Shown: positions 7,523 to 15,230, counted from the first letter of the stretch. The stretch: DNA of 16,597 nt from [Eubacterium] saphenum (GCA_004554555.1 SFLN01000034.1:1-16597); one strand, 5' to 3'. The notes: a model not told the origin generated them from the letters alone. Numbers and translations: made by a program.

Positions 7523-8248
7523 ATGATAAGACTTGAAGACGTACACAAGAGCTTCGGTGATTTGGAGGTGCTCAAAGGCATTAATCTCCACGTTGCCGAG
7601 GGCGAAAAGCTGGTTATCATCGGGCCGTCGGGCTCGGGAAAATCAACGTTAATCCGCTGTATGAACTATCTCGAAGAGCCAACTTCCGGAAAAGTTTATA
7701 TACACAACCACCTGATGAGCCACAAGCGGCGCGCGTTTATAAACAAAATCCACTCGTCGATGGTGTTCCAGCAGTTTAATCTGTACCCGCATTTGACGGT
7801 GCTCGACAACTTAACGCTTGCGCCGATTAAGCTGAAAAAGGTGCCGAAAAAAGAGGCTGAGGAAATCGCGATGACTTATCTGAAGCGCGTCGGTCTTGAG
7901 GAAAAGGCGCACGTTTACCCCACTACCCTTTCGGGCGGTCAGCAGCAGCGAATTGCAATTGCGCGTGCCCTCACAATGCAAAACCGCGTGATTTTCTTCG
8001 ATGAACCAACCTCCGCGCTTGACCCCGAAATGGTTCAGGAAGTTCTTGATGTTATGATTGAATTATCGCACGAGAAAAACTTCACGATGGTTGTCGTAAC
8101 TCACGAAATGGGCTTTGCAAGAGAGGTTGCCGACAGAATAATCTTCGTTGACGGCGGAAATATCCTCGAGGAAGGCACTCCCGAGCACTTCTTCACAAAC
8201 CCCACAAACGAGCGTACAAAGGCTTTCTTAAGCAAAATAATCCGGTAA
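7523..8248 (+). CDS. Polar amino acid ABC transporter, ATP-binding protein (GlnQ-like)
   Basis: Cytoplasmic ATPase that drives import of a polar amino acid. At 241 residues it is the normal size for GlnQ/HisP-type subunits. It shows Walker A GPSGSGKST (34-42), a Q-loop in VFQQFNLYPH, signature LSGGQQQR, Walker B VIFFDEPTSALDP, and the H-loop VVVTHEMGFA that is typical of amino acid importers. The frame extends back to a TTG at 7442, but the promoter at 7467-7495 lies within that extension and the protein from ATG 7523 begins MIRLEDVHKSFG as in the family. The ribosome site is weak (GAGAG near 7509-7513). It is the first gene of the importer operon. Confidence 0.95.
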   Translation: MIRLEDVHKSFGDLEVLKGINLHVAEGEKLVIIGPSGSGKSTLIRCMNYLEEPTSGKVYIHNHLMSHKRRAFINKIHSSMVFQQFNLYPHLTVLDNLTLAPIKLKKVPKKEAEEIAMTYLKRVGLEEKAHVYPTTLSGGQQQRIAIARALTMQNRVIFFDEPTSALDPEMVQEVLDVMIELSHEKNFTMVVVTHEMGFAREVADRIIFVDGGNILEEGTPEHFFTNPTNERTKAFLSKIIR

Positions 8249-8252
8249 AACG

Positions 8253-8275
8253 GTTTATTTGATAAAGAAATAAAC
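8253..8275 (+). other. Intercistronic stem-loop between ATPase and binding-protein genes
   Basis: GTTTATTT (8253-8260) and AAATAAAC (8268-8275) are exact reverse complements with a 7-base loop. The stem is AT-rich and has no T-tract, so it is not a standard terminator. In this position it may protect or define the 5' end of a processed binding-protein mRNA; that is inference. Confidence 0.4.
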
Positions 8276-8297
8276 AGACAAAAGAGAGGTAAAAATT

Positions 8298-9110
8298 ATG
8301 AAACTTAAGAGTATTTTGGCGGCTGCTTTTGCAGGAATTATGGCAGTTTGCTGCACGGGCTGCGCGGGACAGAAGAGCGAACCGCTTAAGGTCGGCGTTA
8401 AGAGCGACGTTATCGGCTTTGGCTTCAAGGATACCGTTACAAACGAGTATCAGGGACTTGAAATCGAGCTTGCAAAGAAGCTCGCAGCCGAGCTTGGATA
8501 CAGCGGCGTTGAGTTCACCGCAGTAACTGCTGCTACAAGAACAGAGCTGCTTGATTCGGGCGATTTGGACTGCGTTCTAGCTACGTTCACAATCACCGAT
8601 GAGCGCAAGAAGAGCTGGGATTTCTCCACTCCTTACTTCACCGACGCGGTAACCGTTCTCGTTGAAAAGGCTGACGGTATCACCGATTTAAGCGGTCTTG
8701 TAGGCAAGAAAATCGGCGTTTCCACCGGTTCAACCTCCGCTTACAACCTCGCTAAGGCAATGAGCGAAAAGGGCTTGTTCGGCGATTATAAGGTTCCCGA
8801 AAGCTCCAAGGATTTCGACATCTCCTCGTTTGGCGAGAAGGGCACAAAGTTTGAGCAGTTTGCTGATTACCCCGCTATTTCCAACGCAATGGCTGCCGGC
8901 ACGATTGACGCTTTCTGCGTTGATAAGTCCATTCTTGCAGCTTATAAGACCGATGACCGCGACTACATCACCGATACCTTCGCTCCGCAGAACTACGGCG
9001 TAGCAACCAAGAAGGGCTCTGCTCTCTCCGCTAAGATTGAAGAACTCATCGTTAAGTGGAAGGGCGACGGCACTATCGACAATCTGATTAAGCAGTTTGG
9101 TCTTGACTGA
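8298..9110 (+). CDS. Polar amino acid ABC transporter, substrate-binding lipoprotein (Glu/Asp/Gln-type)
   Basis: Extracellular solute-binding protein of family 3, 270 residues. The N-terminus is a lipoprotein signal: a basic start, a hydrophobic stretch, and lipobox CTGC with Cys22 as the likely lipid-modified residue. The mature part begins KVGVKSDVIGFGFKD and contains ELLDSGDLDCVLATFTIT, ERKKSWDFSTPYFTDAV and KIGVSTGSTSAYNL, all features of glutamate/aspartate/glutamine-type binding proteins. The exact ligand cannot be read from sequence. A strong ribosome site, AGAGAGG at 8284-8290, precedes ATG 8298. The gene is flanked by an upstream stem-loop and a downstream terminator-like hairpin, the usual means of making more binding protein than permease. 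Confidence 0.94.
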   Translation: MKLKSILAAAFAGIMAVCCTGCAGQKSEPLKVGVKSDVIGFGFKDTVTNEYQGLEIELAKKLAAELGYSGVEFTAVTAATRTELLDSGDLDCVLATFTITDERKKSWDFSTPYFTDAVTVLVEKADGITDLSGLVGKKIGVSTGSTSAYNLAKAMSEKGLFGDYKVPESSKDFDISSFGEKGTKFEQFADYPAISNAMAAGTIDAFCVDKSILAAYKTDDRDYITDTFAPQNYGVATKKGSALSAKIEELIVKWKGDGTIDNLIKQFGLD

Positions 9111-9130
9111 TTTGAGTTGACCTAAAATAA

Positions 9131-9167
9131 TTCGGCGGCAGTCGAAAAAGCTGCCGCCGAAACTTTT
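9131..9167 (+). terminator. Terminator-like hairpin after the binding-protein gene (partial read-through)
   Basis: TTCGGCGGCAG (9131-9141) pairs perfectly with CTGCCGCCGAA (9151-9161) around a 9-base loop, followed by only four T (9164-9167). The stem is strong and the T-tract short, which suits partial termination inside the operon and higher expression of the upstream binding-protein gene. No separate promoter is evident before the permease at 9204. Confidence 0.75.
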
Positions 9168-9203
9168 AATCGCAGATACTTATTTACAAAGGGAGTTGAG
9201 GAA

Positions 9204-9992
9204 ATGTTTGACGCGGACAAATGGGAGCTTGTGTGGACGCATAGGCAGACGTTCATCGACGGCACGCTTTCCACGCTTTTAATGGCGCTGTTCGGACTGC
9301 TAATTGCGCTGGTTCTCGGCATTGTTTTCGGGCTTATGTCAACAAGCCGTTCGAGATTGCCTCGGGTTATCGCGCGAATTTACGTTGAATTTATCCAGAA
9401 TACGCCGCTTATGCTGCAAGCGCTGTTCTTGTTTTACGCGGTTGTGTTCTCGGGAGTTGAGGGATTTTCGGCACTGCTCTGCGGTATAATCGCGCTCGGT
9501 ATCTATCACGGCGCTTACATCTCCGAGGTTATCCGCGCGGGAATTACCGCTGTTCCCAAGGGGCAGCTTGAAGCGGCTTATTCGCAGGGATTTACCCACA
9601 TCGCGGCAATGTTCTACATAGTTCTTCCGCAGACGATTAAGATTATTCTCCCGCCGATGGTGAACCAGGTTGTCAACCTCATCAAAAACACGTCTTGTAT
9701 GTTCCTCGCAGGCGGCGCGGTTGACCTGATTTCCCGCACAAACGCTTTCGCGGTCGGTGAAGGCACGGGTTCCGCCGCAGGTCAAGGCTATATAATCGGC
9801 GGCGTGATTTTCTTCATTATCTGTTTCCCGCTGTCAATGCTGGCTTCCCACTGGGAGAAAAAGCTCAAAATGCGCGATGTGGCAACGGTTAAGGTTCGCA
9901 AAAAGCCGGACGATATTTCGGACGCAGAGCTGGATATGATTATCGAGAACAAAGGAGGCGAAGGCAATGGACGCGTTGACGGGCAGTCTTAA
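9204..9992 (+). CDS. Polar amino acid ABC transporter permease, first subunit
   Basis: Membrane permease of the HisM/GlnP type, 262 residues. The N-terminal helix carries QTFIDGTLSTLLMALFGLL, then QNTPLMLQALFLFY, and the EAA loop GQLEAAYSQGFTHIAAMFYIVLPQ that contacts the ATPase. About five membrane segments are visible, ending near residue 215. The C-terminus is a hydrophilic tail of about 40 residues, longer than usual. AAGGGAG at 9189-9195 precedes the ATG. The last 26 bases overlap the next permease gene, so the two are translationally coupled and probably form a heterodimeric channel. Confidence 0.94.
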   Translation: MFDADKWELVWTHRQTFIDGTLSTLLMALFGLLIALVLGIVFGLMSTSRSRLPRVIARIYVEFIQNTPLMLQALFLFYAVVFSGVEGFSALLCGIIALGIYHGAYISEVIRAGITAVPKGQLEAAYSQGFTHIAAMFYIVLPQTIKIILPPMVNQVVNLIKNTSCMFLAGGAVDLISRTNAFAVGEGTGSAAGQGYIIGGVIFFIICFPLSMLASHWEKKLKMRDVATVKVRKKPDDISDAELDMIIENKGGEGNGRVDGQS

Positions 9993-10746
9993 AATGATAA
10001 CCAACGGGAGTGTGCTCGTGTACATTCTCAAAGGTCTTGGCTTTACAATCGGAATTGCATTTTTCGCGGTTGTTCTCGGTATAATTATCGGCACAATCCT
10101 CGCTCTTGTGCGGAATTACTGCAACAAGGGCGCGCTGAAAATCTTCAAATTCATCTCAATCGCGTACATCGAGGTTTTCCGCAACACTCCGCTTATGCTG
10201 TGGATTTTCATCGGACTTGTGTTCTTCCCTTCAATCGAGTTCCCGACCGAATTTACAAAGCTTTTTGAGCTGTCGAGAACCGAAATGGCGGTGCTGTTCA
10301 AGGCGATAATCGCGCTTGTACTCTTCACCTCGTCCGTTATCGCGGAAATCGTTCGCGGCGGTTTGAACTCAATCTCCAAAGGTCAGTTTGAGGCGGCGTA
10401 TTCGCAGGGCTTCAATCTCCCGCAGACGCTGCTTTTCATCATCATTCCGCAGACGTTCAAGAACATCGTTCCCACGCTCCTGAGCCAGGTTATCACAACG
10501 GTCAAGGACACCTCTTACATCGCGAACATCGCCGTTGCGGAACTTATGGGAAGAACGTTCCAGCTTATCCAGATTTCACCGCGCTACACGGGCTTCTCCA
10601 CGCAGAATGTGTCCGATGTTTTCGTGCTTTGCGGACTGGCTTGCGTGATGTATTTCGCGGTCAATTTCACGATTTCCCTCGTTGTCCGTCACATGCAGAA
10701 GCCTAAGAAAATTAAAACCGCCGCAAAGCTTGAGGAGTCGCAATGA
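9967..10746 (+). CDS. Polar amino acid ABC transporter permease, second subunit
   Basis: The second HisM/GlnP-type permease, 259 residues, pairing with the upstream subunit. It shows FRNTPLMLWIFIGLVFFPS, a helix at VLFTSSVIAEIVRGGLNS, and the EAA loop GQFEAAYSQGFNLPQTLLFIIIPQ. About five hydrophobic segments are visible. The ribosome site AAAGGAGG at 9951-9958 is a full consensus and lies inside the upstream gene. The stop codon overlaps the next start as ATGA at 10743-10746. Confidence 0.94.
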   Translation: MDALTGSLKMITNGSVLVYILKGLGFTIGIAFFAVVLGIIIGTILALVRNYCNKGALKIFKFISIAYIEVFRNTPLMLWIFIGLVFFPSIEFPTEFTKLFELSRTEMAVLFKAIIALVLFTSSVIAEIVRGGLNSISKGQFEAAYSQGFNLPQTLLFIIIPQTFKNIVPTLLSQVITTVKDTSYIANIAVAELMGRTFQLIQISPRYTGFSTQNVSDVFVLCGLACVMYFAVNFTISLVVRHMQKPKKIKTAAKLEESQ

Positions 10747-11675
10747 AGCTGTTTATTGAAGCGCCTTTTTCGGCGGAAAACCGTGAGTTCCTGCTGAACT
10801 CGATAAGCGGCTGTGAGCTTTGCGAAAACGCTTCCGAAGCGGAGATTTTTGTCGGCGATTTACCCGAAAACACGGATTTTCCAAAGCTGAAGTTCTTACA
10901 GATTTGTTTTGCGGGCGCGGAGAAATACTGCCGCGAGAAAACAGTTTCGGACGGCGTTGTTATCGCAAATGTAACGGGCGCGTTCGGCGATGTTATCTCG
11001 GAATATATTCTCGGAGCGGTGCTTGCGGTGTACCGGAAATTCTTCGGCTACAAAAGTCTGCAAGCCGAGAAAAGCTGGCTGGATTTGGGCTCGGAACGCA
11101 CGATTTTCGGCGAGAACGCGCTGATTTTGGGCTGCGGAAACATCGGCTCTCTCACGGCAAAAAAGCTCGGTGCTTTCGGAGCGCGGGTTGTCGGTATACG
11201 AAAAAATCCCCGTAGAACCGAGTTTTTCGACGAGGTTTACGGGATTGAGACGCTCGAAGAACAGCTCCCCAAAGCGGATTTGGTGGTCTGCTGTCTGCCC
11301 GATACCCCGCTTACTGCGGGACTTTTCGATAAGAAAAAAATCTCCCTTATGAAGCAAAACGTGCTGTTTGTAAACGTCGGGCGCGGCTCGCTGGTTGACG
11401 AAAAAGCACTTGCCGAGGCTCTTGAAGAAAAGCGGATTTTTGGCGCAATCCTCGATGTTTTCCGCGAAGAACCGCTCCCGAAAAGCTCGCCGCTTTGGAG
11501 CTTGCCGAACGTTTTCATAACTCCGCACATTTCGGGAAAATCCTTCAACCACTCCCCTGTTATCGAGCGAAAAATCGCCGAAATCTGCGCGGAAAATATC
11601 AACCGTTTCCTTGACGGTAAGCAGCCGAAAAATCTTATCCGAAGAGAAATCGGCTACGCTGAAAATATTGAATAA
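10743..11675 (+). CDS. D-2-hydroxyacid dehydrogenase, NAD(P)-dependent
   Basis: 310 residues, full length for the family, which reversibly reduces 2-oxo acids to D-2-hydroxy acids. The Rossmann motif reads ILGCGNIG (128-135). The catalytic residues are seen as Arg214 in NVGRGSLVD, Glu243 in DVFREEPLP and His262 in TPHISG. After the second strand of the nucleotide fold the sequence is GIRKNPRR (151-158), with basic residues where NADH-specific enzymes carry Asp, so NADPH use is plausible. The start overlaps the permease stop as ATGA, with GAGGAG at 10732-10737. Coupling to an amino acid importer suggests action on a keto acid from the imported amino acid; the substrate cannot be read from sequence. 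Confidence 0.9.
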   Translation: MKLFIEAPFSAENREFLLNSISGCELCENASEAEIFVGDLPENTDFPKLKFLQICFAGAEKYCREKTVSDGVVIANVTGAFGDVISEYILGAVLAVYRKFFGYKSLQAEKSWLDLGSERTIFGENALILGCGNIGSLTAKKLGAFGARVVGIRKNPRRTEFFDEVYGIETLEEQLPKADLVVCCLPDTPLTAGLFDKKKISLMKQNVLFVNVGRGSLVDEKALAEALEEKRIFGAILDVFREEPLPKSSPLWSLPNVFITPHISGKSFNHSPVIERKIAEICAENINRFLDGKQPKNLIRREIGYAENIE

Positions 11676-11682
11676 AAAACGC

Positions 11683-11724
11683 AAAGCCCGAAATGACCGT
11701 TCAATCGGTTGTTTTGGGCTTTTT
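11683..11724 (+). terminator. Intrinsic terminator of the importer operon, probably bidirectional
   Basis: The bases at 11683-11699 pair with 11706-11722 to form a stem of about 17 base pairs with three G-U pairs and the loop TTCAAT. T's run to 11724. On the minus strand the same stem is followed by GCG and then TTTTTT, so it can also stop transcripts from the convergent feo-side genes, whose last stop codon is at 11900. Confidence 0.85.
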
Positions 11725-11899
11725 GATTTATGAATTTCCTGCGTTTCACAGTCTGACAGCCCAGCTATCCGCACAGAAAAAACGCCATATCGCTCACCAG
11801 CCGAGAGTGTCCGGTGCAGAGGAAATGCAGTCAACCAGCTCGCATTCACAGTTCATTTTGCTTCATCTCCTCCACCGAATACCCCAACCCGACAACTGT
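11725..11899. other. Non-coding stretch between convergent operons
   Basis: 175 bases with no convincing gene on either strand. The minus strand has GGAGGAG and a 20-codon frame with three Cys codons (11856 down to 11794), but the spacing is poor and it resembles nothing I know. It could be a 3' untranslated region or part of a dispersed intergenic element ending in the hairpin at 11683-11724. Confidence 0.4.
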
Positions 11900-12214
11900 T
11901 TAACGAATAACAATTTCGGGCAGCAGCTCTTTCGTGAAAACCACGGCAGTGCCGCTTTTGAAGTCAACACGCGCGAAAAACCCGGCTTTCCGGTTGAACG
12001 CGTTTGCGATACGCGCGGCGCAGTTTTTGCAGGACATTCCGCCTATCTTCACGGAATAGCGGAACGTGTACTCCGCTAAATCGTCGGTTTTGGTGACTTT
12101 CCACTCCTTATCGCCGCCCGCTCCGCAGCAGCCGCGGGACAGCTTTTTAGCATAGCTTCTTACCGCAACAACGCACGCCCCGACAAGCAGCACAATGATT
12201 ATCGCCGTAGTCAA
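11900..12214 (-). CDS. Single-helix membrane protein with a heavy-metal-associated (HMA) domain, feo locus
   Basis: From TTG 12214 the product has 104 residues. Residues 3-18 form one membrane helix, followed by KKLSRGCCGAGG, a tail like that of FeoB-associated Cys-rich proteins. A C-terminal ferredoxin-fold HMA domain follows, with metal-binding motif GMSCKNC (59-65; Cys62 and Cys65). HMA domains normally carry Cu(I) or Zn(II), so a role beside ferrous uptake is not obvious; metal handling or sensing at the membrane is inference. A longer start at TTG 12229 overlaps the regulator by 11 bases but has no ribosome site, whereas GGGAG at 12226-12222 is well spaced for 12214. It is the last gene of the operon. 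Confidence 0.78.
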   Translation of the reverse strand: MTTAIIIVLLVGACVVAVRSYAKKLSRGCCGAGGDKEWKVTKTDDLAEYTFRYSVKIGGMSCKNCAARIANAFNRKAGFFARVDFKSGTAVVFTKELLPEIVIR

Positions 12215-12218
12215 GTCA

Positions 12219-12599
12219 TCATCTCCCAAGAATGTATTCGGAAAGCCTGTTCACGGTCTTTTCCGAAGCGCGGACGGAAATCTGCACCGCGTCCTCGTCT
12301 GCGGTGTTTTCGTCAAGACCGAGGGTGTTTTCGAGGAAATCACGGATAATCACGCAGTTTGTGAATATCGGGTTCGCCGCCTTGATGCCGATTTCGGTTA
12401 GTTTTATTCTCCCGTACGGCTCTTTTTCGATAAAGCCGCTTTCGACAAGCCTTTCGGTCATTATCGCGGTGCTTGCCTTGCTTACGCCTACGATTTTAGC
12501 CACTTCCGAGGACTTCACTTCTCCAACGTCCTGACCTAGCTTGTATATCGCAAACAGGTATTTTTTCTGCGCGTAGGTAAGTTGAATTTGCTCACTCAT
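12219..12599 (-). CDS. DtxR/MntR-like transcriptional regulator lacking the usual metal ligands
   Basis: 126 residues. The N-terminal winged helix-turn-helix (about 8-70) contains SSEVAKIVGVSKASTAIMTERL and a wing at EKEPYGRIKLTEIG, closest to DtxR/MntR repressors. A short helical dimerisation part follows. Aligned by eye to Bacillus MntR, the six Mn ligands Asp8, Glu11, His77, Glu99, Glu102 and His103 fall on Lys13, Phe16, Cys82, Val105, Ser108 and Val109, so the standard metal site is absent. The ATG overlaps the stop of the upstream peptide gene as ATGA. The GTTAG-N6-CTAAC sites upstream of feoA and feoB are the obvious candidate targets. A MarR label is possible but fits less well. Confidence 0.8.
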   Translation of the reverse strand: MSEQIQLTYAQKKYLFAIYKLGQDVGEVKSSEVAKIVGVSKASTAIMTERLVESGFIEKEPYGRIKLTEIGIKAANPIFTNCVIIRDFLENTLGLDENTADEDAVQISVRASEKTVNRLSEYILGR

Positions 12600-12751
12600 T
12601 TTGCGTTATCCTTGTGGCAAGCGCAGCAGTTCGGACAGCCCGAGCATTTCCCGCCGCAGAGAGACTTCCCCGCGCGTTTGTCCTTGTAAATTTTTCTGCC
12701 AACAAAGAACAGAACAACCGCTAAAACGAGTGAGATAATTACAGTTGACAT
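12596..12751 (-). CDS. FeoB-associated Cys-rich membrane protein
   Basis: A 51-residue peptide: one N-terminal membrane helix (about 3-18), a basic linker KIYKDKRAGK, then a cysteine cluster with Cys at 32, 36, 39, 42, 43 and 45 followed by His46. This is the layout of the FeoB-associated Cys-rich membrane protein family found beside feoB in many Firmicutes. Its role is not established; metal delivery or assembly with FeoB is the usual suggestion. ATG 12751 is preceded by GAAAGG about nine bases away. The stop overlaps the regulator start by four bases (ATGA), so the two are translationally coupled. Confidence 0.88.
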   Translation of the reverse strand: MSTVIISLVLAVVLFFVGRKIYKDKRAGKSLCGGKCSGCPNCCACHKDNAK

Positions 12752-12765
12752 AATTTCCGCCTTTC

Positions 12766-12802
12766 AAAAAACGCCGCGCCCGCTTTCCGCAAAGGGCGCG
12801 GC
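12766..12802 (-). terminator. Intrinsic terminator between feoB and the accessory genes
   Basis: Read on the minus strand, GCCGCGCCC (12802-12794) pairs perfectly with GGGCGCGGC (12781-12773), followed by G and six T (12771-12766). It lies eight bases after the feoB stop. The accessory genes have no obvious promoter of their own, so read-through is likely and would keep them at a lower level than feoAB. Confidence 0.85.
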
Positions 12803-12810
12803 TTAATTGA

Positions 12811-15210
12811 CTAAATCTTTACTTTTTCGGTGAGCTTTGAACTTTCTTTATACGGTCTTGCCAGCATAAACACCATAAACGCAAGCACAAGTACCGCGAA
12901 GATAAGTCCAACCACGTTCACCGCACCCGTGAACAGCAGCCCGAATTGATAAATCATCAGCGATATCGCATACGCGAAGCCGCACTGATAACCGATTGCA
13001 AAAAGCGTCCACTTCGCGCTGTTCATCTCGCGCTTGATTGCACCGATTGCCGCAAAGCACGGCGCACAAAGTAGGTTGAACACAAGGAACGAGTACCCCG
13101 CAAGCGCTGACATTCCCATAAAGTCGAGAACACCGAACACTCCGACAACCTCTTCCTTCGCGACAAGTCCCATTATTGTCGCAATTGCGGCGGTAGGCTC
13201 GCCAAAGCCAAGCGGCGCAAATATCCAGCAGATTGCTCCGCCGATGATGCCGAGAACGCTGTCGCCAAGCGCAATTTCCGTGCTGAACCCAAAGCCGCCG
13301 TCGGGCAGATTTCCGAACACCGAGCCAGCCCAGATTATTACCGAGGACAGCAGAATGATAGTTCCCGCTTTCTTGATAAACGACAAGCCGCGCTCCCACA
13401 TCGAACGCAGAATGTTGCCGACTGTCGGCAGGTGATACGCGGGAAGTTCCATTACAAACGGTGCGGGTTCGCCGGCAAACATTTTCGTCTTTTTCAGGAT
13501 AATTCCCGAGATAATAATCGCCGCAACGCCGATGAAATACGCGCTCGGTGCCACCCACCACGCGTTGCCGAACAGCGCACCCGCGATAAGCGCGATAATC
13601 GGCATTTTTGCGCCGCACGGAATGAAGGTTGTCGTCATAATCGTCATTCGGCGGTCACGCTCGTTTTCGATTGTACGAGAAGCCATAATCCCCAGCACGC
13701 CGCAGCCCGTGCCGATTAACATCGGTATAAACGACTTGCCCGACAAACCGAATTTGCGGAAAATTCTGTCCATAACGAAGGCGATTCTCGCCATATAACC
13801 GCAGCTTTCGAGGAACGCGAGGAAGATGAAAAGCACCAGCATCTGCGGCACAAAGCCAAGCACCGCGCCAACACCCGCGACAATTCCGTCAATAATGAGG
13901 CTTTGCAGCCACTCGGCGCAGTTCACGCTTTCAAGCGCGTTGCCGAGCAGCACCGGAATGCCCGGCACCCACACGCCGTAATTCTCGGGCGCGGGAAGTT
14001 CCTCAAAAGGCTCTTCGAGAAGTGCCGCGACGTCAAATCCGGCTTCCGCAAGGCTGTCTGCGTATGAGCCAAGCGCTTCGTCAAACGAGCCGAAATCCGC
14101 TTCTTCAACAGCGCCGAGAATTTCCTCCGCACCGACTGCTCCCGAGTCAACAGCGGACTGCACGAGAGCCAGAATTTCATCGGTGAAAATCTGCTCCTCC
14201 ACGTAATCCGAAACCGCTTGCTCATACTCCGCAGCGCCGATGTTGAACAGGTGAAAACCGTTGCCGAAAAGCCCGTCGTTTGTCCAGTCGGTAACCCAAG
14301 TTCCGACCGTTGTGACCGACACAAAATACACGACAAACATTATCACAGCGAAAATCGGCAGTGCCAAAATTCGGTTTGTGACAACCTTGTCGATTTTGTC
14401 CGAAACCGTCAAGCCCTTGTGCTTCTTTTTGAGGCAGCCCTTGATGATGCCTGCTATGTAGACGTAGCGCTCGTTTGTGATTATGCTCTCGCTGTCGTCG
14501 TCCATTTCCTGCTCGCAGGCGGCGATGTCGGCTTCGATGTGCAGCTTTTTCTCCTCGGAAATGTTCAGCGCTTCGTATACCTTCTCGTCGCGCTCGAACA
14601 GCTTTATCGCGTACCAACGCTGCTGCTCCTCGGGAGAATCGTGCAAAACGGCTTCCTCAATGTGCGCGATTGCGTGCTCCACGCAGCCGCAGAATTTGTG
14701 CCGCGGTACTGCGGGAACTTTGGAATTTGCGGCTTCAACAGCAGCTTCGGCTGCCTCGGAAACTCCCGTGCCCTTCAGTGCGGAAATTTCGACAACATTG
14801 CAGCCGAGCTTCTCGGAGAGCTGCTCGATATTGATTTTGTCGCCGTTCTTGCGCACAACGTCCATCATATTTACCGCGCACACAACCGGTATCCCAAGCT
14901 CAACAAGCTGCGTTGTTAGGTAAAGATTTCGCTCGAGATTTGTGCCGTCGATTATGTTCAGAATAGCGTCGGGGCGCTCGCCTATCAGATAATTTCTCGC
15001 GACAACTTCTTCCAGCGTGTACGGCGAGAGCGAGTAAATACCCGGCAGGTCGGTTATCGTGACGTCCTTGTGCCCTTTCAGCCTGCCCTCTTTCTTCTCC
15101 ACGGTAACGCCGGGCCAGTTTCCGACAAACTGATTAGAGCCGGTCAAAGCGTTAAAAAGCGTGGTTTTGCCTGCGTTCGGATTTCCCGCAAGCGCGATTT
15201 TTATTCCCAT
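12811..15210 (-). CDS. feoB: Ferrous iron transporter FeoB
   Basis: Inner-membrane Fe(II) transporter with an N-terminal G domain, 799 residues against about 770 in E. coli. G motifs: G1 GNPNAGKT (9-16), Thr36 in G2, G3 DLPG (54-57), G4 NMMD (114-117), G5 near SAL (143-145). The core follows from about residue 280, with the two Cys-containing gate segments IGTGCGVLGIMASRTI (499-514) and IPCGAKMPIIALIAG (530-544). Between the first and second membrane segments lies an acidic, probably extracellular stretch of about 100 residues (about 310-410), much longer than in E. coli. ATG 15210 follows AAAGGA, eight bases away. A palindromic operator-like site lies just upstream, and a terminator follows the stop. 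Confidence 0.97.
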   Translation of the reverse strand: MGIKIALAGNPNAGKTTLFNALTGSNQFVGNWPGVTVEKKEGRLKGHKDVTITDLPGIYSLSPYTLEEVVARNYLIGERPDAILNIIDGTNLERNLYLTTQLVELGIPVVCAVNMMDVVRKNGDKINIEQLSEKLGCNVVEISALKGTGVSEAAEAAVEAANSKVPAVPRHKFCGCVEHAIAHIEEAVLHDSPEEQQRWYAIKLFERDEKVYEALNISEEKKLHIEADIAACEQEMDDDSESIITNERYVYIAGIIKGCLKKKHKGLTVSDKIDKVVTNRILALPIFAVIMFVVYFVSVTTVGTWVTDWTNDGLFGNGFHLFNIGAAEYEQAVSDYVEEQIFTDEILALVQSAVDSGAVGAEEILGAVEEADFGSFDEALGSYADSLAEAGFDVAALLEEPFEELPAPENYGVWVPGIPVLLGNALESVNCAEWLQSLIIDGIVAGVGAVLGFVPQMLVLFIFLAFLESCGYMARIAFVMDRIFRKFGLSGKSFIPMLIGTGCGVLGIMASRTIENERDRRMTIMTTTFIPCGAKMPIIALIAGALFGNAWWVAPSAYFIGVAAIIISGIILKKTKMFAGEPAPFVMELPAYHLPTVGNILRSMWERGLSFIKKAGTIILLSSVIIWAGSVFGNLPDGGFGFSTEIALGDSVLGIIGGAICWIFAPLGFGEPTAAIATIMGLVAKEEVVGVFGVLDFMGMSALAGYSFLVFNLLCAPCFAAIGAIKREMNSAKWTLFAIGYQCGFAYAISLMIYQFGLLFTGAVNVVGLIFAVLVLAFMVFMLARPYKESSKLTEKVKI

Positions 15211-15230
15211 AATTGTAATCCTTTCTTGAT

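Noticed and set aside
10896..11849. 317-codon minus-strand open frame across the dehydrogenase and the intergenic region
   Set aside because: Antisense to a well-supported dehydrogenase; the translation has no recognisable domain and crosses the terminator.
11794..11856. Minus-strand 20-codon Cys-containing frame after the HMA gene
   Set aside because: GGAGGAG lies about 12 bases from the ATG, too far for comfort, and the peptide resembles nothing known; too short to support without conservation.
14218..14919. 233-codon plus-strand open frame inside feoB
   Set aside because: Complement of the FeoB G-domain region; no ribosome site or family features.
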